From Thiocapsa roseilacustris (lineage in GTDB: Bacteria > Pseudomonadota > Gammaproteobacteria > Chromatiales > Chromatiaceae), in contig NZ_JBBWVE010000020.1 in assembly GCF_041903755.1 (NCBI RefSeq), forward strand, positions 61,648 through 125,647: 64,000 bases of DNA. The letters are read 5' to 3'. Position 1 is the stretch's first letter. Every line of letters starts with the position of its first letter. Positions 9,034-17,896 of this stretch are shown here, in pieces. The translations under genes were made by a program, and so were the position numbers. Below the pieces are notes generated by a model, which made no database searches, was not told the origin of the DNA, and was given only the letters and a program-made list of their open reading frames with translations.

Positions 9034-10447
9034 AAAGCTCCTGGGACGCGAAGTCCGCCAAACGCGAGCGCTCCCCGCGCAGCAGCGTAATGTGGCCGCT
9101 GTGCGGCCAGTGCTTGAAACGATCCACCACATAGGTCAGGCCCGAGGTGGTTTCGGTCAAGTAAGGCGTATCGATCTGGCTGATGTTGCCTAGACAGACG
9201 AACTTCGTTCCTGGGCCGGAGCGGGTGATGAGTGTTTTCATCTGCTTGGCGGTGAGGTTCTGCGCCTCGTCCAGGATGATGTATTTGTTCAGGAAGGTCC
9301 GCCCGCGCATGAAGTTGAGCGAGGAGATGCGGATGCGGTTGCGGATCAGATCATTGGTCGCTGCGCGTCCCCATTCGCCGCCCTCGGGTTTGGTGAGCAC
9401 CTCGAGGTTGTCCATGAGCGCACCCATCCAGGGCGTCATCTTCTCTTCCTCCGTGCCGGGCAGGAAGCCGATGTCTTCACCGACCGGGACGGTCACCCGG
9501 GTCATGATGATCTCGCGATAGAGGTTGCGGTCCAGCACCTGTGCGAGACCTGCCGCCAGTGCAAGGAGTGTCTTGCCGGTCCCGGCGGCCCCGATCAGGG
9601 TGACGAAATCCAGGTCCGGATCCATCAGCATGTTGAGCGCGAAGTTCTGCTCGCGGTTGCGCGCCATGATGCCCCAGACGCCGTGGCGCGGAATGCGGTA
9701 ATCGTCGACCAGCTCGATAACCGCTTCCGTCTCGGTGCGCTTTTCACGCACGATCGCCTCGAAGGCACCGTCCTCGCCCAGGTAAAGGCACTCGGCGGGA
9801 TACCAGTCCGCGATGTCCGGCCCGGCGATCCGGTAGAGCGTGCGTCCCTCTTCCTTCCAGGCATCGAGCGACTTCTCGTGGTGCTCCCAAAAATCCTCCG
9901 GAAGCGCCTCCATGCCAGTGTAGAGCAGGTTGACGTCGTCGAGGACCTGATCGTTGGAGTAGTCCTCCGCCGGGATGCCGAGCACCGCCGCCTTGATGCG
10001 CAGGTTGATGTCTTTCGAGACGATAATGACCTGGCGATCGGTCCGCAATTTGCTCAGCGCCTGAGCGGTGCCAAGGATGTTGTTGTCCGCTCCGCTGCCC
10101 GGCAGCGACGCCGGCAGCTTCAGATCGAGCAGCTCGGTCTGAAAGAAAAGCCGTCCGGTGGACGGGTGCGCGATGCCGCCGCCGGCCGAGACCGGGCCGA
10201 TCAGAAGGCCCGCGTCGATCTCGTCCTTGTCCGCGTCGGACATGAGCTGATCGAGAAATCGACTGACCTGGCGGACGTTGCGCGCCACCTCGGACAAGCC
10301 CTTCTTTCCGTGATCGAGCTCTTCGAGCACGATCATGGGCAGGAAGATGTCGTGCTCCTGAAACCGAAAGATCGCTGTGGGGTCGTGCATCAGCACGTTG
10401 GTGTCGAGGACGAACAGGCAGGCCTTGTCGTTTTCGCGTTTGATCAT
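9032..10447 (-). CDS. PIN-PhoH fusion ATPase (PhoH2/YlaK type)
   Basis: 471 residues. The N-terminal PIN domain is clear (FVLDTNVLMHDPTAIF, then EELDHGKKG and IVSKDINLRIKA), carrying the acidic residues of the nuclease fold. The C-terminal PhoH ATPase has Walker A GAAGTGKTLLALA and Walker B YIILDEAQNL. Members of this family are RNA helicase/RNases in other bacteria; cellular substrate here is unknown. It appears to be transcribed alone, 190 bases downstream of bcp. Confidence 0.92.
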   Translation of the reverse strand: MIKRENDKACLFVLDTNVLMHDPTAIFRFQEHDIFLPMIVLEELDHGKKGLSEVARNVRQVSRFLDQLMSDADKDEIDAGLLIGPVSAGGGIAHPSTGRLFFQTELLDLKLPASLPGSGADNNILGTAQALSKLRTDRQVIIVSKDINLRIKAAVLGIPAEDYSNDQVLDDVNLLYTGMEALPEDFWEHHEKSLDAWKEEGRTLYRIAGPDIADWYPAECLYLGEDGAFEAIVREKRTETEAVIELVDDYRIPRHGVWGIMARNREQNFALNMLMDPDLDFVTLIGAAGTGKTLLALAAGLAQVLDRNLYREIIMTRVTVPVGEDIGFLPGTEEEKMTPWMGALMDNLEVLTKPEGGEWGRAATNDLIRNRIRISSLNFMRGRTFLNKYIILDEAQNLTAKQMKTLITRSGPGTKFVCLGNISQIDTPYLTETTSGLTYVVDRFKHWPHSGHITLLRGERSRLADFASQEL

Positions 10448-10638
10448 GGATGTCGGCTACCGGAGCGCCGCGCCGGAGCACTCGGCAGCGGCGATCGATC
10501 GGGTGGGGGAGGGGATCTACGCCTCTCGGCAAGGCAGCTCGGCATCGCCGGGCGACGCGCGGGCCGGCTTCGATCCTGTGTGGATACGGAGTGCCGCGGC
10601 CTCCGCGCGCGGGTGGGCGAGGCACCGCGCGGCGCGAC

Positions 10639-11112
10639 CTAGCCAGCGTTGAGTCGTTGCGCCGCGGCGAGCACGGCGGCGACGTGGTCCTTCACCTTGA
10701 CCCCGCGCCATTCCTCGCGCAGCACGCCCTCGGCATCAATCAGGAAGCTACTGCGCTCGACCCCGAGGCTCTCTTTGCCGTACATCTTCTTCATCTTGAT
10801 GACATCGAATGCCTTGCAGAGCGTCTCGTCCTTGTCCGAGAGCAGATCGAAGGGGAAGGATTGCTTGGCCTTGAAGTTTTCCTGGGCCTTGATGCCGTCG
10901 CGCGAGGCACCGAGGATCTGCGTGTCGGCCGCCGCGAAGGTGTCCGCCGCATCGCGAAAGTCCTGGCCTTCCTGCGTGCAGCCGGGTGTGCTGGCCTTGG
11001 GGTAGAAATAGAGGACGAGATTCTTGCCGCGGTAGTCCGAGAGCTTGACGCTTTTCTCGCCCGTGGCGGGCAACTCGATATCCGGGATGGTTTCGCCGAT
11101 CGCGACGCTCAT
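10639..11112 (-). CDS. bcp: Thioredoxin-dependent peroxiredoxin (BCP/PrxQ type)
   Basis: 157 residues starting MSVAIGETIPDIELP. A GGAGGT ribosome-binding site lies eight bases upstream of this ATG. The peroxidatic motif is YPKASTPGCTQEGQDFRD; the usual second cysteine five residues after the peroxidatic one is replaced (TPGCTQEGQ), so it may act as a one-cysteine or atypical enzyme. It reduces peroxides with thioredoxin in the cytoplasm. The upstream gcvR-like gene in the same orientation reproduces the well-known gcvR-bcp order of enterobacteria. Confidence 0.92.
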   Translation of the reverse strand: MSVAIGETIPDIELPATGEKSVKLSDYRGKNLVLYFYPKASTPGCTQEGQDFRDAADTFAAADTQILGASRDGIKAQENFKAKQSFPFDLLSDKDETLCKAFDVIKMKKMYGKESLGVERSSFLIDAEGVLREEWRGVKVKDHVAAVLAAAQRLNAG

Positions 11113-11214
11113 GCTGGGTACCTCCATTCTCGTGATGATCAGGTCACGCGGACTTGGTGGCGGCCGGAGGTGTTTTATAGACATTGCCCGGCACGCCAGC
11201 AGGGCGGCTCGGGC

Positions 11215-11754
11215 TCAGCCCTTGATCGGCTCGAGCACCGCGTCGAGGTTCAGCCCGTCGCAGTAATCCATGAACTCCTCGCGCAGACCGGCGATGTGCA
11301 TATCGGACGGGATCCCGACCGTCATGTGCACCGCGAACATGGTGGTTCCGGTGTGGGCGGCCGCATAGGTGGAGGTTGACATGTCCTCGATGTTGATCTT
11401 GCGCTCGGCGAAGAAGCCGGCGAGGTTGTTGACGATCCCCGGATGGTCCATCGAGACCACGTCGACCGCGTACGGGAGCAGATTCCGGCCCGTTGCACGC
11501 TCGCCGGTGCGCTTGGAGATGATCGTCATCCCGAGCTGGCGCTCGAGCTCAGGGAGGGCATTCTCGATCTTGGCCAGCGTGTTCCATTTGCCTTCGACCA
11601 AGAGGATCGCCGCAAACTCGCCGCCGAGGACCGTCATGCGGCTGTCCTCGATATTGCAACCGTGCTCAAGCACGGTCTTTGATATCTGGTTGACGATACC
11701 CGGGTGGTCTTCGCCGAGTGCCGAGATCACGAGGTAGGTCTTCTGCTTGGTCAT
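11215..11754 (-). CDS. gcvR: Glycine cleavage system regulator GcvR-like (tandem ACT domains)
   Basis: 179 residues with two ACT repeats: LVISALGEDHPGIVNQISKT at the start and VDVVSMDHPGIVNNLAGFF near residue 100. GcvR binds glycine and antagonises GcvA in E. coli; whether it does so here is inferred from similarity. It is followed by bcp after about 100 bases, a conserved neighbourhood. Confidence 0.87.
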   Translation of the reverse strand: MTKQKTYLVISALGEDHPGIVNQISKTVLEHGCNIEDSRMTVLGGEFAAILLVEGKWNTLAKIENALPELERQLGMTIISKRTGERATGRNLLPYAVDVVSMDHPGIVNNLAGFFAERKINIEDMSTSTYAAAHTGTTMFAVHMTVGIPSDMHIAGLREEFMDYCDGLNLDAVLEPIKG

Positions 11755-11839
11755 ATCCTTGCCGAGGTTCGCGGGTTACAGGTACCGTTCGGAGTGTAGC
11801 ATGGGCCATCGGACCCCTGCACAGGGCCCGCCCGGGCTC

Positions 11840-12400
11840 TCAGGAAGGCGACTCACGCCGCGGCTCGTCCGGCCCCTGCAGCGGATACCAGGTATCGTCG
11901 CGCGCGGCCGGCAACAGATCGCGTCTCAGCTGCTTGAGGGCCTCCGAGGTCCGCGCGGCCCCGCCTGCGCCGAAGGGATCCTCGGAGTCGAGCACGTCGC
12001 CGAGCTCCGCGTCGATCTGATCCGGATCTTCGCCCGCCTCCATGCGGCGGATCGCCTCCGCCATCCCGTCGCCGAGCTTCAGACCCGTCGCCTCGAACAG
12101 CTTGCGCATGGTCTGCGCCGCTTGCTTCGGGTCGTCCTGATCGAGATTCTCCAACTCGCCGGCCATCGAGGCGAAGGCGTTCATCAACTTCGCCTCGTCC
12201 AGACCCGCAGGCAGATCGTCGTCTCCCGCGTCCTCGCCACCTTGCGCGCGCCCGCGGCTGATCGCGAACAGGCTCGCCTGCCGACCCAGCTCAGGTCGCC
12301 CGCAGCGCGGACACGCGGGACGCGTCTCGGTATCGACCCGACGCGAGAAGAAGTTGAAGATGGCATGGCAGTCGGGGCAGTAGAACTCATAGACCGGCAT
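11840..12400 (-). CDS. FmdB-type zinc-ribbon protein
   Basis: 186 residues from MPVYEFYCPDCHAIF. Four cysteines (CPDC near residue 9 and CPRC near residue 35) form the FmdB zinc ribbon. The rest is acidic and helical (LDEAKLMNAFASMAGELENL ... EAGEDPDQIDAELGDVL). Function of such proteins is unknown. The open frame extends 46 codons upstream of this ATG with no coding character. Confidence 0.82.
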   Translation of the reverse strand: MPVYEFYCPDCHAIFNFFSRRVDTETRPACPRCGRPELGRQASLFAISRGRAQGGEDAGDDDLPAGLDEAKLMNAFASMAGELENLDQDDPKQAAQTMRKLFEATGLKLGDGMAEAIRRMEAGEDPDQIDAELGDVLDSEDPFGAGGAARTSEALKQLRRDLLPAARDDTWYPLQGPDEPRRESPS

Positions 12401-12568
12401 GGTGTTGTCTCCGTCGAAAGGCTCGGCGCATTCTACACGCGATGTCCGCCTCGCGGATCGCGCTTCGACAGGGTGCTCGCGACGCTGCGCCGCCCCTCGT
12501 CGTCGCGTCCCGACGCGACAAACGCTATCCCGACGCATCGGGACCTTACCGAGAGAATCGAAGCTCCG

Positions 12569-14689
12569 ATGTCTATCCTCGACAAGAGTAACGGTCTGTA
12601 TTCACTGCTCGTTGCGCTAATCCTGTTCGTATCGGCCGCCCCTACTGCATCGGCGCCCGACGGTCCAGACGATGTGCCTCGCGGCGAGCGCAGTATCTTC
12701 GATTACCCCGGAGTGCCTCAACACCATCGACACATGCGGCGGCTGCTGAACAACGCCTTCAGCTACGTCGATCCGGCGCACCGCATCATCGACCCGGTGT
12801 CCGGTTATCCGGTCGAGGGCTGGAATCAGGAGCCGGCCAACGGGCTTTTTCTGCGCGACTTCACGCAGCTCACCGCGATCGGCGCCTGGATCGAGCTGCT
12901 GGCCAGCATCGCCGCAGGCCAGGCCGACAATCCCTATCTCTCCCGCGACGCGGCCCTGGACGGACTCGCGCTCGCGGTCGCGACACTCCGCGCCGATCAG
13001 CGCGATCCGAACCTCGCCGCGAAGGGATTGCTCTCGAATTTCATGGGTTTCGACGGCGGGGAGCGCCGCGGCCCGCTCCTGGAATCCATCGAGCGACGCC
13101 GCTTTATCGACACCTTCGGCGAGCGCGACGGGCAGGCGATCTGGCTCGCTCTCCTGGAGAAGGGGTGGCTGCAGGAGGAGGACAACGGCCGCAAGGGCAA
13201 GATTCTCCGTCGCGCAGGCTACGGGGCGCTCCATTTCGACGGGGCGCTTGCACCCTATGCCGATCCGTCTCGGCAAGCCGCCATCATGGGGCTGCTCGAT
13301 CAACGCGTGGTCACCATCATCTTCGGCGACAACGCCAACCTGACGGCCGCCTTGGCGAGGGCGATCGGCGCACTCCTGCAGCCCGAGATCCGTGACGTCC
13401 CGCAGGCCGTCGCCCTGCGGGACGCGATGGAGCGCTTCATCGAGGCCCAACGAGAGGGCTACGCCCATCTGTTCGATCCACGGACCGGCACCTTCGTGTT
13501 CGGCTGGGACGCGACGTCGGATCGTTTCGTCGGCTGGGACGACGGTCGGGGCAACTGGGTGACCGGGCAGATGAACTACTTCATCAACGAGTTCCGCGGA
13601 CCTCTGATGTTCACCGTGCTGCGCTACGGACTGCCGGTCGCGGCGATCCGCAACGCCGGATTCAAGATCAAGCCCTATCGACAGGCCGACGGCAGCGACA
13701 CCTATGCACTGGCCGCCTGGGACGGCTCGGCCTTTCAGCTGCTCGGGCTGTCGCTGTTCATGCAGGAGTCCCGCAACCCGGCGTGGCGGAGCGCGCTGGA
13801 AACACTCGTCGACATCGAGCTCGATTTCTCGACCCGGCATCGGCTGCCCGGACTCCTCTCGGAGGCCTACAGCGGCAAAGGCACCGAATACACCGGCCTG
13901 ATCGGGATCGCCGACATCGCGGTCACCGATTCTCCGCTCGACACCCAGGCCCCCTCGCTCTACAGCCTAGGCGTTGCCTACGGGATTGCACCCGAGCAGG
14001 TAGACGGGTTTCTGCGGTCCGAGTGGGCGCGCATCTCGAGCCTCTTCACCGAACACGGTCCTTGGGAAGGTTGGAATACGGCCACCGACGCGGTGATCCC
14101 CTACCAGACGACCGCCCACACCCTGTCGCTGATCCTCGGGGGAATCAATACCGCCCACGAAAACATGCGGCGCTATCTCGACGCGACGAACCTCTCCGGC
14201 CAGCTCGAAGCGCTCTATACGCCGGGGCAGCGGATCGACTTCCTCGCCGCCGAGAACCGGATCCTCCCCTGGACCGCGCACGAGGATCCGATCGCCTTCT
14301 CGCGTGACGAGGGCACGCCTCGTTTCGCGTCGAGCATCACCGGCAGCGGAGGGCTCGCGTTCGTTCTCCCGCAAGGCCGGGCGGCGAGCCTGTCGAACGG
14401 CACCCTGTCGATCCGGTTCCGCTCCGAGACCGAGATCGAGGATGCCGTCGTCGCCTTCAAGCGCGCGACCGATGACTCGCTTCCGTCGCCCGCGATCCCC
14501 ATCGAAATCTTCGCACGCTTCCCGAAGACCGAAGATGGCACGATCGAGGTCGTCCTCCCGGCAACGCCGGCCCTGCAGGGAATCGCGGAGGTCTCGCTGA
14601 CCTTCCGCAGCAACGAGCAATCGGCACCGGTCGATCTTGCGATCCGAACGTTCGACTTTGTGCCTTTCGAGGTTGCGCTGGAGCCCTGA
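12569..14689 (+). CDS. Large exported protein of probable alpha/alpha-barrel glycosidase type
   Basis: 706 residues from MSILDKSNGLYSLLVALILF, a clear signal peptide ending near ASAPDG. The mature protein has repeated aromatic and acidic helices (NGLFLRDFTQLTAIGAWIEL; NWVTGQMNYFINEFRGP; AWDGSAFQLLGLSLFM; LLSEAYSGKGTEYTGLIGIA) and a late GPWEGWNTATDAVIPYQTTA. This pattern resembles (alpha/alpha)6-barrel glycoside hydrolases, but I cannot assign a family. The last 150 residues look like a beta-rich domain. An in-frame extension of 274 codons upstream is antisense to the FmdB gene and was rejected. The periplasmic or outer-surface location is inferred from the signal peptide. Confidence 0.75.
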   Translation: MSILDKSNGLYSLLVALILFVSAAPTASAPDGPDDVPRGERSIFDYPGVPQHHRHMRRLLNNAFSYVDPAHRIIDPVSGYPVEGWNQEPANGLFLRDFTQLTAIGAWIELLASIAAGQADNPYLSRDAALDGLALAVATLRADQRDPNLAAKGLLSNFMGFDGGERRGPLLESIERRRFIDTFGERDGQAIWLALLEKGWLQEEDNGRKGKILRRAGYGALHFDGALAPYADPSRQAAIMGLLDQRVVTIIFGDNANLTAALARAIGALLQPEIRDVPQAVALRDAMERFIEAQREGYAHLFDPRTGTFVFGWDATSDRFVGWDDGRGNWVTGQMNYFINEFRGPLMFTVLRYGLPVAAIRNAGFKIKPYRQADGSDTYALAAWDGSAFQLLGLSLFMQESRNPAWRSALETLVDIELDFSTRHRLPGLLSEAYSGKGTEYTGLIGIADIAVTDSPLDTQAPSLYSLGVAYGIAPEQVDGFLRSEWARISSLFTEHGPWEGWNTATDAVIPYQTTAHTLSLILGGINTAHENMRRYLDATNLSGQLEALYTPGQRIDFLAAENRILPWTAHEDPIAFSRDEGTPRFASSITGSGGLAFVLPQGRAASLSNGTLSIRFRSETEIEDAVVAFKRATDDSLPSPAIPIEIFARFPKTEDGTIEVVLPATPALQGIAEVSLTFRSNEQSAPVDLAIRTFDFVPFEVALEP

Positions 14690-14755
14690 TCGCGAATGCG
14701 GCGTTTCCGCTAGACTTCCCCCAGGCGCAGATTCATCGACCTCCCGCCACAAGCG

Positions 14756-14929
14756 TTGGTCCTGCTCGCCATCGTCATCGCCGCAGTGCTCGGCTGGGCA
14801 ATGCGATCCTGGTTGGTCGGGATCTTCCTCGGCGTCCTCGGCGCGGTGCTCGCGGCCATCGTCGGCGGGATGCTCACATGCGCCCTGGTCGACACCGGCC
14901 GCCCCGTCAAACGCGGCGGTAAGCCTTGA
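14756..14929 (+). CDS. Possible small two-helix membrane protein
   Basis: The frame encodes LVLLAIVIAAVLGWAM, then WLVGIFLGVLGAVLAAIVGG and a basic tail GRPVKRGGK, the look of a real inner-membrane protein of about 57 residues. No good start exists: an upstream ATG at 14696 in the same frame is followed by a stop (TAG at 14711), so a TTG at 14756 is the best candidate. It could equally be a gene with a nonsense mutation. Confidence 0.4.
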   Translation: MVLLAIVIAAVLGWAMRSWLVGIFLGVLGAVLAAIVGGMLTCALVDTGRPVKRGGKP

Positions 14930-14978
14930 GGTGATTCTCGGGCCTAAGCGTCTCGGCCCCGCATTCCTGCAAGACATG

Positions 14979-15046
14979 TAGGGGCTGTAGCGGCGACTTT
15001 AGTCGCCCCGTGATCTCGGTAGTTCCATCCCGAAAGTCACCTAAGC
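14979..15046. repeat. Palindromic repeat family B, copy 2
   Basis: Contains GTAGCGGCGACTTTAGTCGC and ends CCCGAAAGTCACCTAAG. It abuts the IS1634 scrap directly. Confidence 0.75.
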
Positions 15047-15050
15047 CTTC

Positions 15051-15286
15051 GCAATTCCTGCGCATCCAGATCATCCGGCGGCGCCTGCAGGCGCACGGCA
15101 TCACCGAGCGCTGGTCCAGCCTGCGCGCGATCCTCGCCGGCCAATGCCGGGTGACCGCCACCTTCCGCCGTCCCGACGGGCGTGCCCTGCATGAAGGCTA
15201 CCCAACCCGCACCGGCGCAGTTGGCCGTCATCCGGGCCCTCGGCAGCGACCCCACCCCGGGAGGAGTGCACAAAATGATTGTCTGA
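15051..15286 (+). pseudogene. IS1634-family transposase, C-terminal remnant
   Basis: In frame 1 the translation reads FLRIQIIRRRLQAHGI, then SLRAILAGQCRVTATFRRPD. After RALH the frame shifts and continues as KATQPAPAQLAVIRALGSD, ending PTPGGVHKMIV-stop at 15284. These are the expected C-terminal features of IS1634-type transposases. Only about 80 residues remain and no terminal inverted repeat was found. Confidence 0.7.
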
Positions 15287-15468
15287 ACCCGCATCCCGAA
15301 GAATGGCATGGTTGTAGTGCCACTCAGCCACTTCGCTAGGCGTAACCCAATGAAAGTAAAGGTGGATTTGGATGGGGTGTTCAACTTGGGCTAAGAATCA
15401 CGCGTAACCGCGCTGCACGCGGTGCAGAGGACAGAAGATCATAGATTCAGTGAACAACGAATCAGTGG

Positions 15469-16167
15469 TCAGCGGATGGGGGACGCGCACACCACACGGA
15501 AACCGATCTGGTAGTCGCGGCTGGCCGGGGGCCTGTTGTCGCCGCCGGCCGCGCGCGCGAGACCCGGATGGTCGTGCCAGGAGCCGCCGCGCACCACGCG
15601 AGGCCCAGGGCCCTCGGGCCCGACACGCACCGGGTTGGCGTATTCATTGAGCTCGATGTCGGTCAGGCGCGGCAGCCAGGCGTCGTGCAGGTCCCTGTAC
15701 AGCGCGTCACGGTCCGCAAGGGCGGCGCCGCTCTCCAGGATGCATTGGGCCGCGACCTCGGGCTGGTGGTCTTTCAGCCACCGGATGACCGGGGTGCAAT
15801 CGTCCGAATTGAGTCCAGCCAGTAGCACCGCCGCCTCTTCCCAACCGCTGCGCCGCCACCAATGCTCGGTAGGCCAGAGCTGGTCGGCCGAGAGCTGGTC
15901 CGCAGCGATCCGCTGCCGCATCGCGTTGGCAGTGAAGTACTCCTGCAGGAGCTGGTCTCGTGCTGCGAGAAGAGGCGGCCACAGCTCCGGGATGCGCCAG
16001 TGGTCGATCAAGGCACGGATGAAGGTGTCGGCCAGCGTGCGCAACGACTTGTCGGAGACGTCGGGCACGACTTCCTCGAAGTGGTCCGAGACAAATCGCA
16101 TCAGCGTCCCCTCGGTCTGGAACCGCGCGACGAGGAAGTCTCGGAGCTGAGCCCGGGGTGACGACAA
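15469..16167 (-). pseudogene. Remnant of an EAD-NACHT-like-FGE conflict protein with its cores deleted
   Basis: The 232-residue frame is open, but it looks like three ends joined together. Residues 1-70 (LRDFLVARFQTEGTLMRFVS ... FIRALIDHWRIPELWPPLL) resemble effector-associated, death-like adaptor domains. Residues 73-150 begin with LLQEYFTANAM, the motif that follows the NTPase in NACHT proteins, and continue with superhelical repeats (WEEAAVLLAGL; PEVAAQCILESGAAL). Residues 190-232 (RVVRGGSWHDHPGLAR ... IGFRVVCASP) are the C-terminus of a formylglycine-generating-enzyme-like domain. No Walker A or B is present. It is the last gene of the operon, three bases after the trypsin-like gene. Recognition is from motif memory; the deletions are inferred. 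Confidence 0.6.
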
Positions 16168-16170
16168 GCG

Positions 16171-16909
16171 TTAGTCCTCGTGCTCTGGCAGGGCGTCGGC
16201 CACCTTAGGTTGCGCTGCAATTAGCGCAATAGGTATTGCCTCGTTGTAATCGGGCTTAATCGTCTTGGGGTCGCCGGAGTGGTGCAAGGCGACGACCCGC
16301 CAATCGCTGTCGAGCAATGGAGATCCGAACGAGCCGGGCTGCGTCGGCACCGTGTGCCGAATGCGGTTGCCGGCCTCGTTGGTCTTGATCCGCTGCGCGA
16401 ACCCCAGGGCGAGCTTGAGGGGGAGGGTCTCGGGGTGCTGGAGGATTGCGACAACCGATTGGTTCCCGAAGTCCACCGCGTCGCGACGCAGAGGGATCCA
16501 TCCCCGTGGCTCGGCGCCCCCGGCGCCTCGGGGAGGATGCTCGCCCACGGTTGACGCAAGCCGAAGCAGGGCGTAGTCGAGCTCGCCGTCGCCGGGGTCT
16601 CGGGGCTTTGGATCCGGCAGCCTGCGCGACCATAAGATTGATCGCATCGAGGGCCGAACCCTCAGCAACCAGCCTGCGAACAGACGTACCGCTCCCGAAC
16701 CTTAGCAGATCCAGAAACACGTCATGCTCCGTGAATCTGCCAGGTTGGTGGGTCGTTAGCGCGAGGCCGTGCATCGTTGTGCTGACGCAGTACGAGGCAC
16801 CCAGTACCCCGTCGAATGGATCGGGTAGGGCCCCGGTCCGGTCCGGTTCGAAGTGGCGAAAAACCTGTTGTTGTTGTGCTCTGTCCCTACGTTCGCTTGC
16901 GACATGCAC
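16171..16909 (-). pseudogene. EAD-like plus trypsin-like protease, frameshifted and internally deleted
   Basis: Two frames are needed. The upstream frame carries FTEHDVFLDLLRFGSG ... EGSALDAINLMVAQA, resembling an effector-associated adaptor domain. At about 16620 coding switches to another frame with DGELDYALLRLAS (catalytic Asp region) and TQPGSFGSPLLDSDWRVVAL (catalytic Ser region) of a trypsin-like peptidase. The half with the catalytic His is absent. Its stop is three bases before the next gene. A functional protease is unlikely. Confidence 0.6.
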
Positions 16910-16973
16910 GCTTTGCCCACACGCAGTCCGCCTCTACCCAGGGCCCGAGGCGGCCGCAGACCACTGCTGGCGG

Positions 16974-17864
16974 CTAGCGACGCGGCGTGAGCCGGGCCAA
17001 AAGTCCTGACCCCTTGCCTACACCAAACGTATGAGAGAACTTATCCTCAAGCAGCCTGCGCGACTCCGAATTGAGCTCCGATCCAGCCGCCGATCGGGCG
17101 CCCACATCACATGTTCCGCCGTCCTTGTGCCGCTTCGAGAGGACCAGAGCCACCGATCCGGTCACATGCGGGGCTGCCATGCTCGTGCCCGTCATGGCCA
17201 TGGTCGCCTGATGATCGCCGGTGTTCGCCCGCGCGGCGACGACGGCCGTTCCCGGGGCCACCAGGTCCGGTTTAGGCCGGTGGTCGCGCGTCAGCCCCCA
17301 GGATGACGAGCTCGTGAGCATCAGCGGCACGGCGGAGCCACAGGCGGCGACCGTGATGACATGATTCGCGGTCCCCGGGACGCTGAGGGTCATCTCGTCG
17401 TTGTCTCCGGAGTTGAACGCCACCGCGCGGCTTTGGTGCCGCTCGACCCAGGCGTGGACCACGCCGGCACCCGGACTCAGGATGGTCTTGCCCAAGAGCC
17501 TCAAGGTCCAGATCCCACCCTGGATCGAGCTGCCGTCGGGCTCGATGGTGATGACGAGCAGGTTGTCTCCGTTGTCCCGATGGTTGAGGGTGAGCCTCAA
17601 TCGGCAGAAAGCGCCCTTCTCGTCGATAGGCGGCTGATGCACGGTGGTGGCGTGCACGAACGCCTTGGAGGTGGCCAGCTCGAGGATGCCCCCCTCGCGG
17701 CTCAAGTCGATGGACACGATGCCCTGATCTGAGCGGAGCTCTTCAAGGATCTTGAGCGGTGCTGAGGCGGACACGATGTTGCCGAGCCGGGACTGGACCC
17801 GGACCCCGCGTGGTGCCTTCCAGGCGGGGTCCCGAACGCGCAGCAACACCGGTACCATCGCCAT
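16974..17864 (-). CDS. Subtilisin-like (S8) peptidase lacking its Asp/His half
   Basis: 296 residues, uninterrupted. The N-terminus (NIVSASAPLKILEELRSDQG) looks like the propeptide of a conflict-system subtilase. At PPIDEKGAFCRLRLTL the sequence jumps directly to the substrate-binding half; the usual D-[ST]-G and H-G-T-H catalytic blocks are not there. The C-terminal half is well preserved: VHAWVERHQSRAVAF, KPDLVAPGTAVVAA and the Ser motif MTGTSMAAPHVTGSVAL. The frame is kept across the apparent deletion, so a stable but catalytically dead protein could be made. It sits in the same operon as the lipase upstream (gap 32 bases). Confidence 0.72.
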   Translation of the reverse strand: MAMVPVLLRVRDPAWKAPRGVRVQSRLGNIVSASAPLKILEELRSDQGIVSIDLSREGGILELATSKAFVHATTVHQPPIDEKGAFCRLRLTLNHRDNGDNLLVITIEPDGSSIQGGIWTLRLLGKTILSPGAGVVHAWVERHQSRAVAFNSGDNDEMTLSVPGTANHVITVAACGSAVPLMLTSSSSWGLTRDHRPKPDLVAPGTAVVAARANTGDHQATMAMTGTSMAAPHVTGSVALVLSKRHKDGGTCDVGARSAAGSELNSESRRLLEDKFSHTFGVGKGSGLLARLTPRR

Positions 17865-17896
17865 CGAGCCCAGCTTGGAGCGGCGCGGAGCACGCT

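Noticed and set aside
11747..12568. In-frame 274-codon extension of the exported protein at 12569
   Set aside because: It is antisense to the FmdB-type gene, low in coding character, and a signal peptide begins at 12569.
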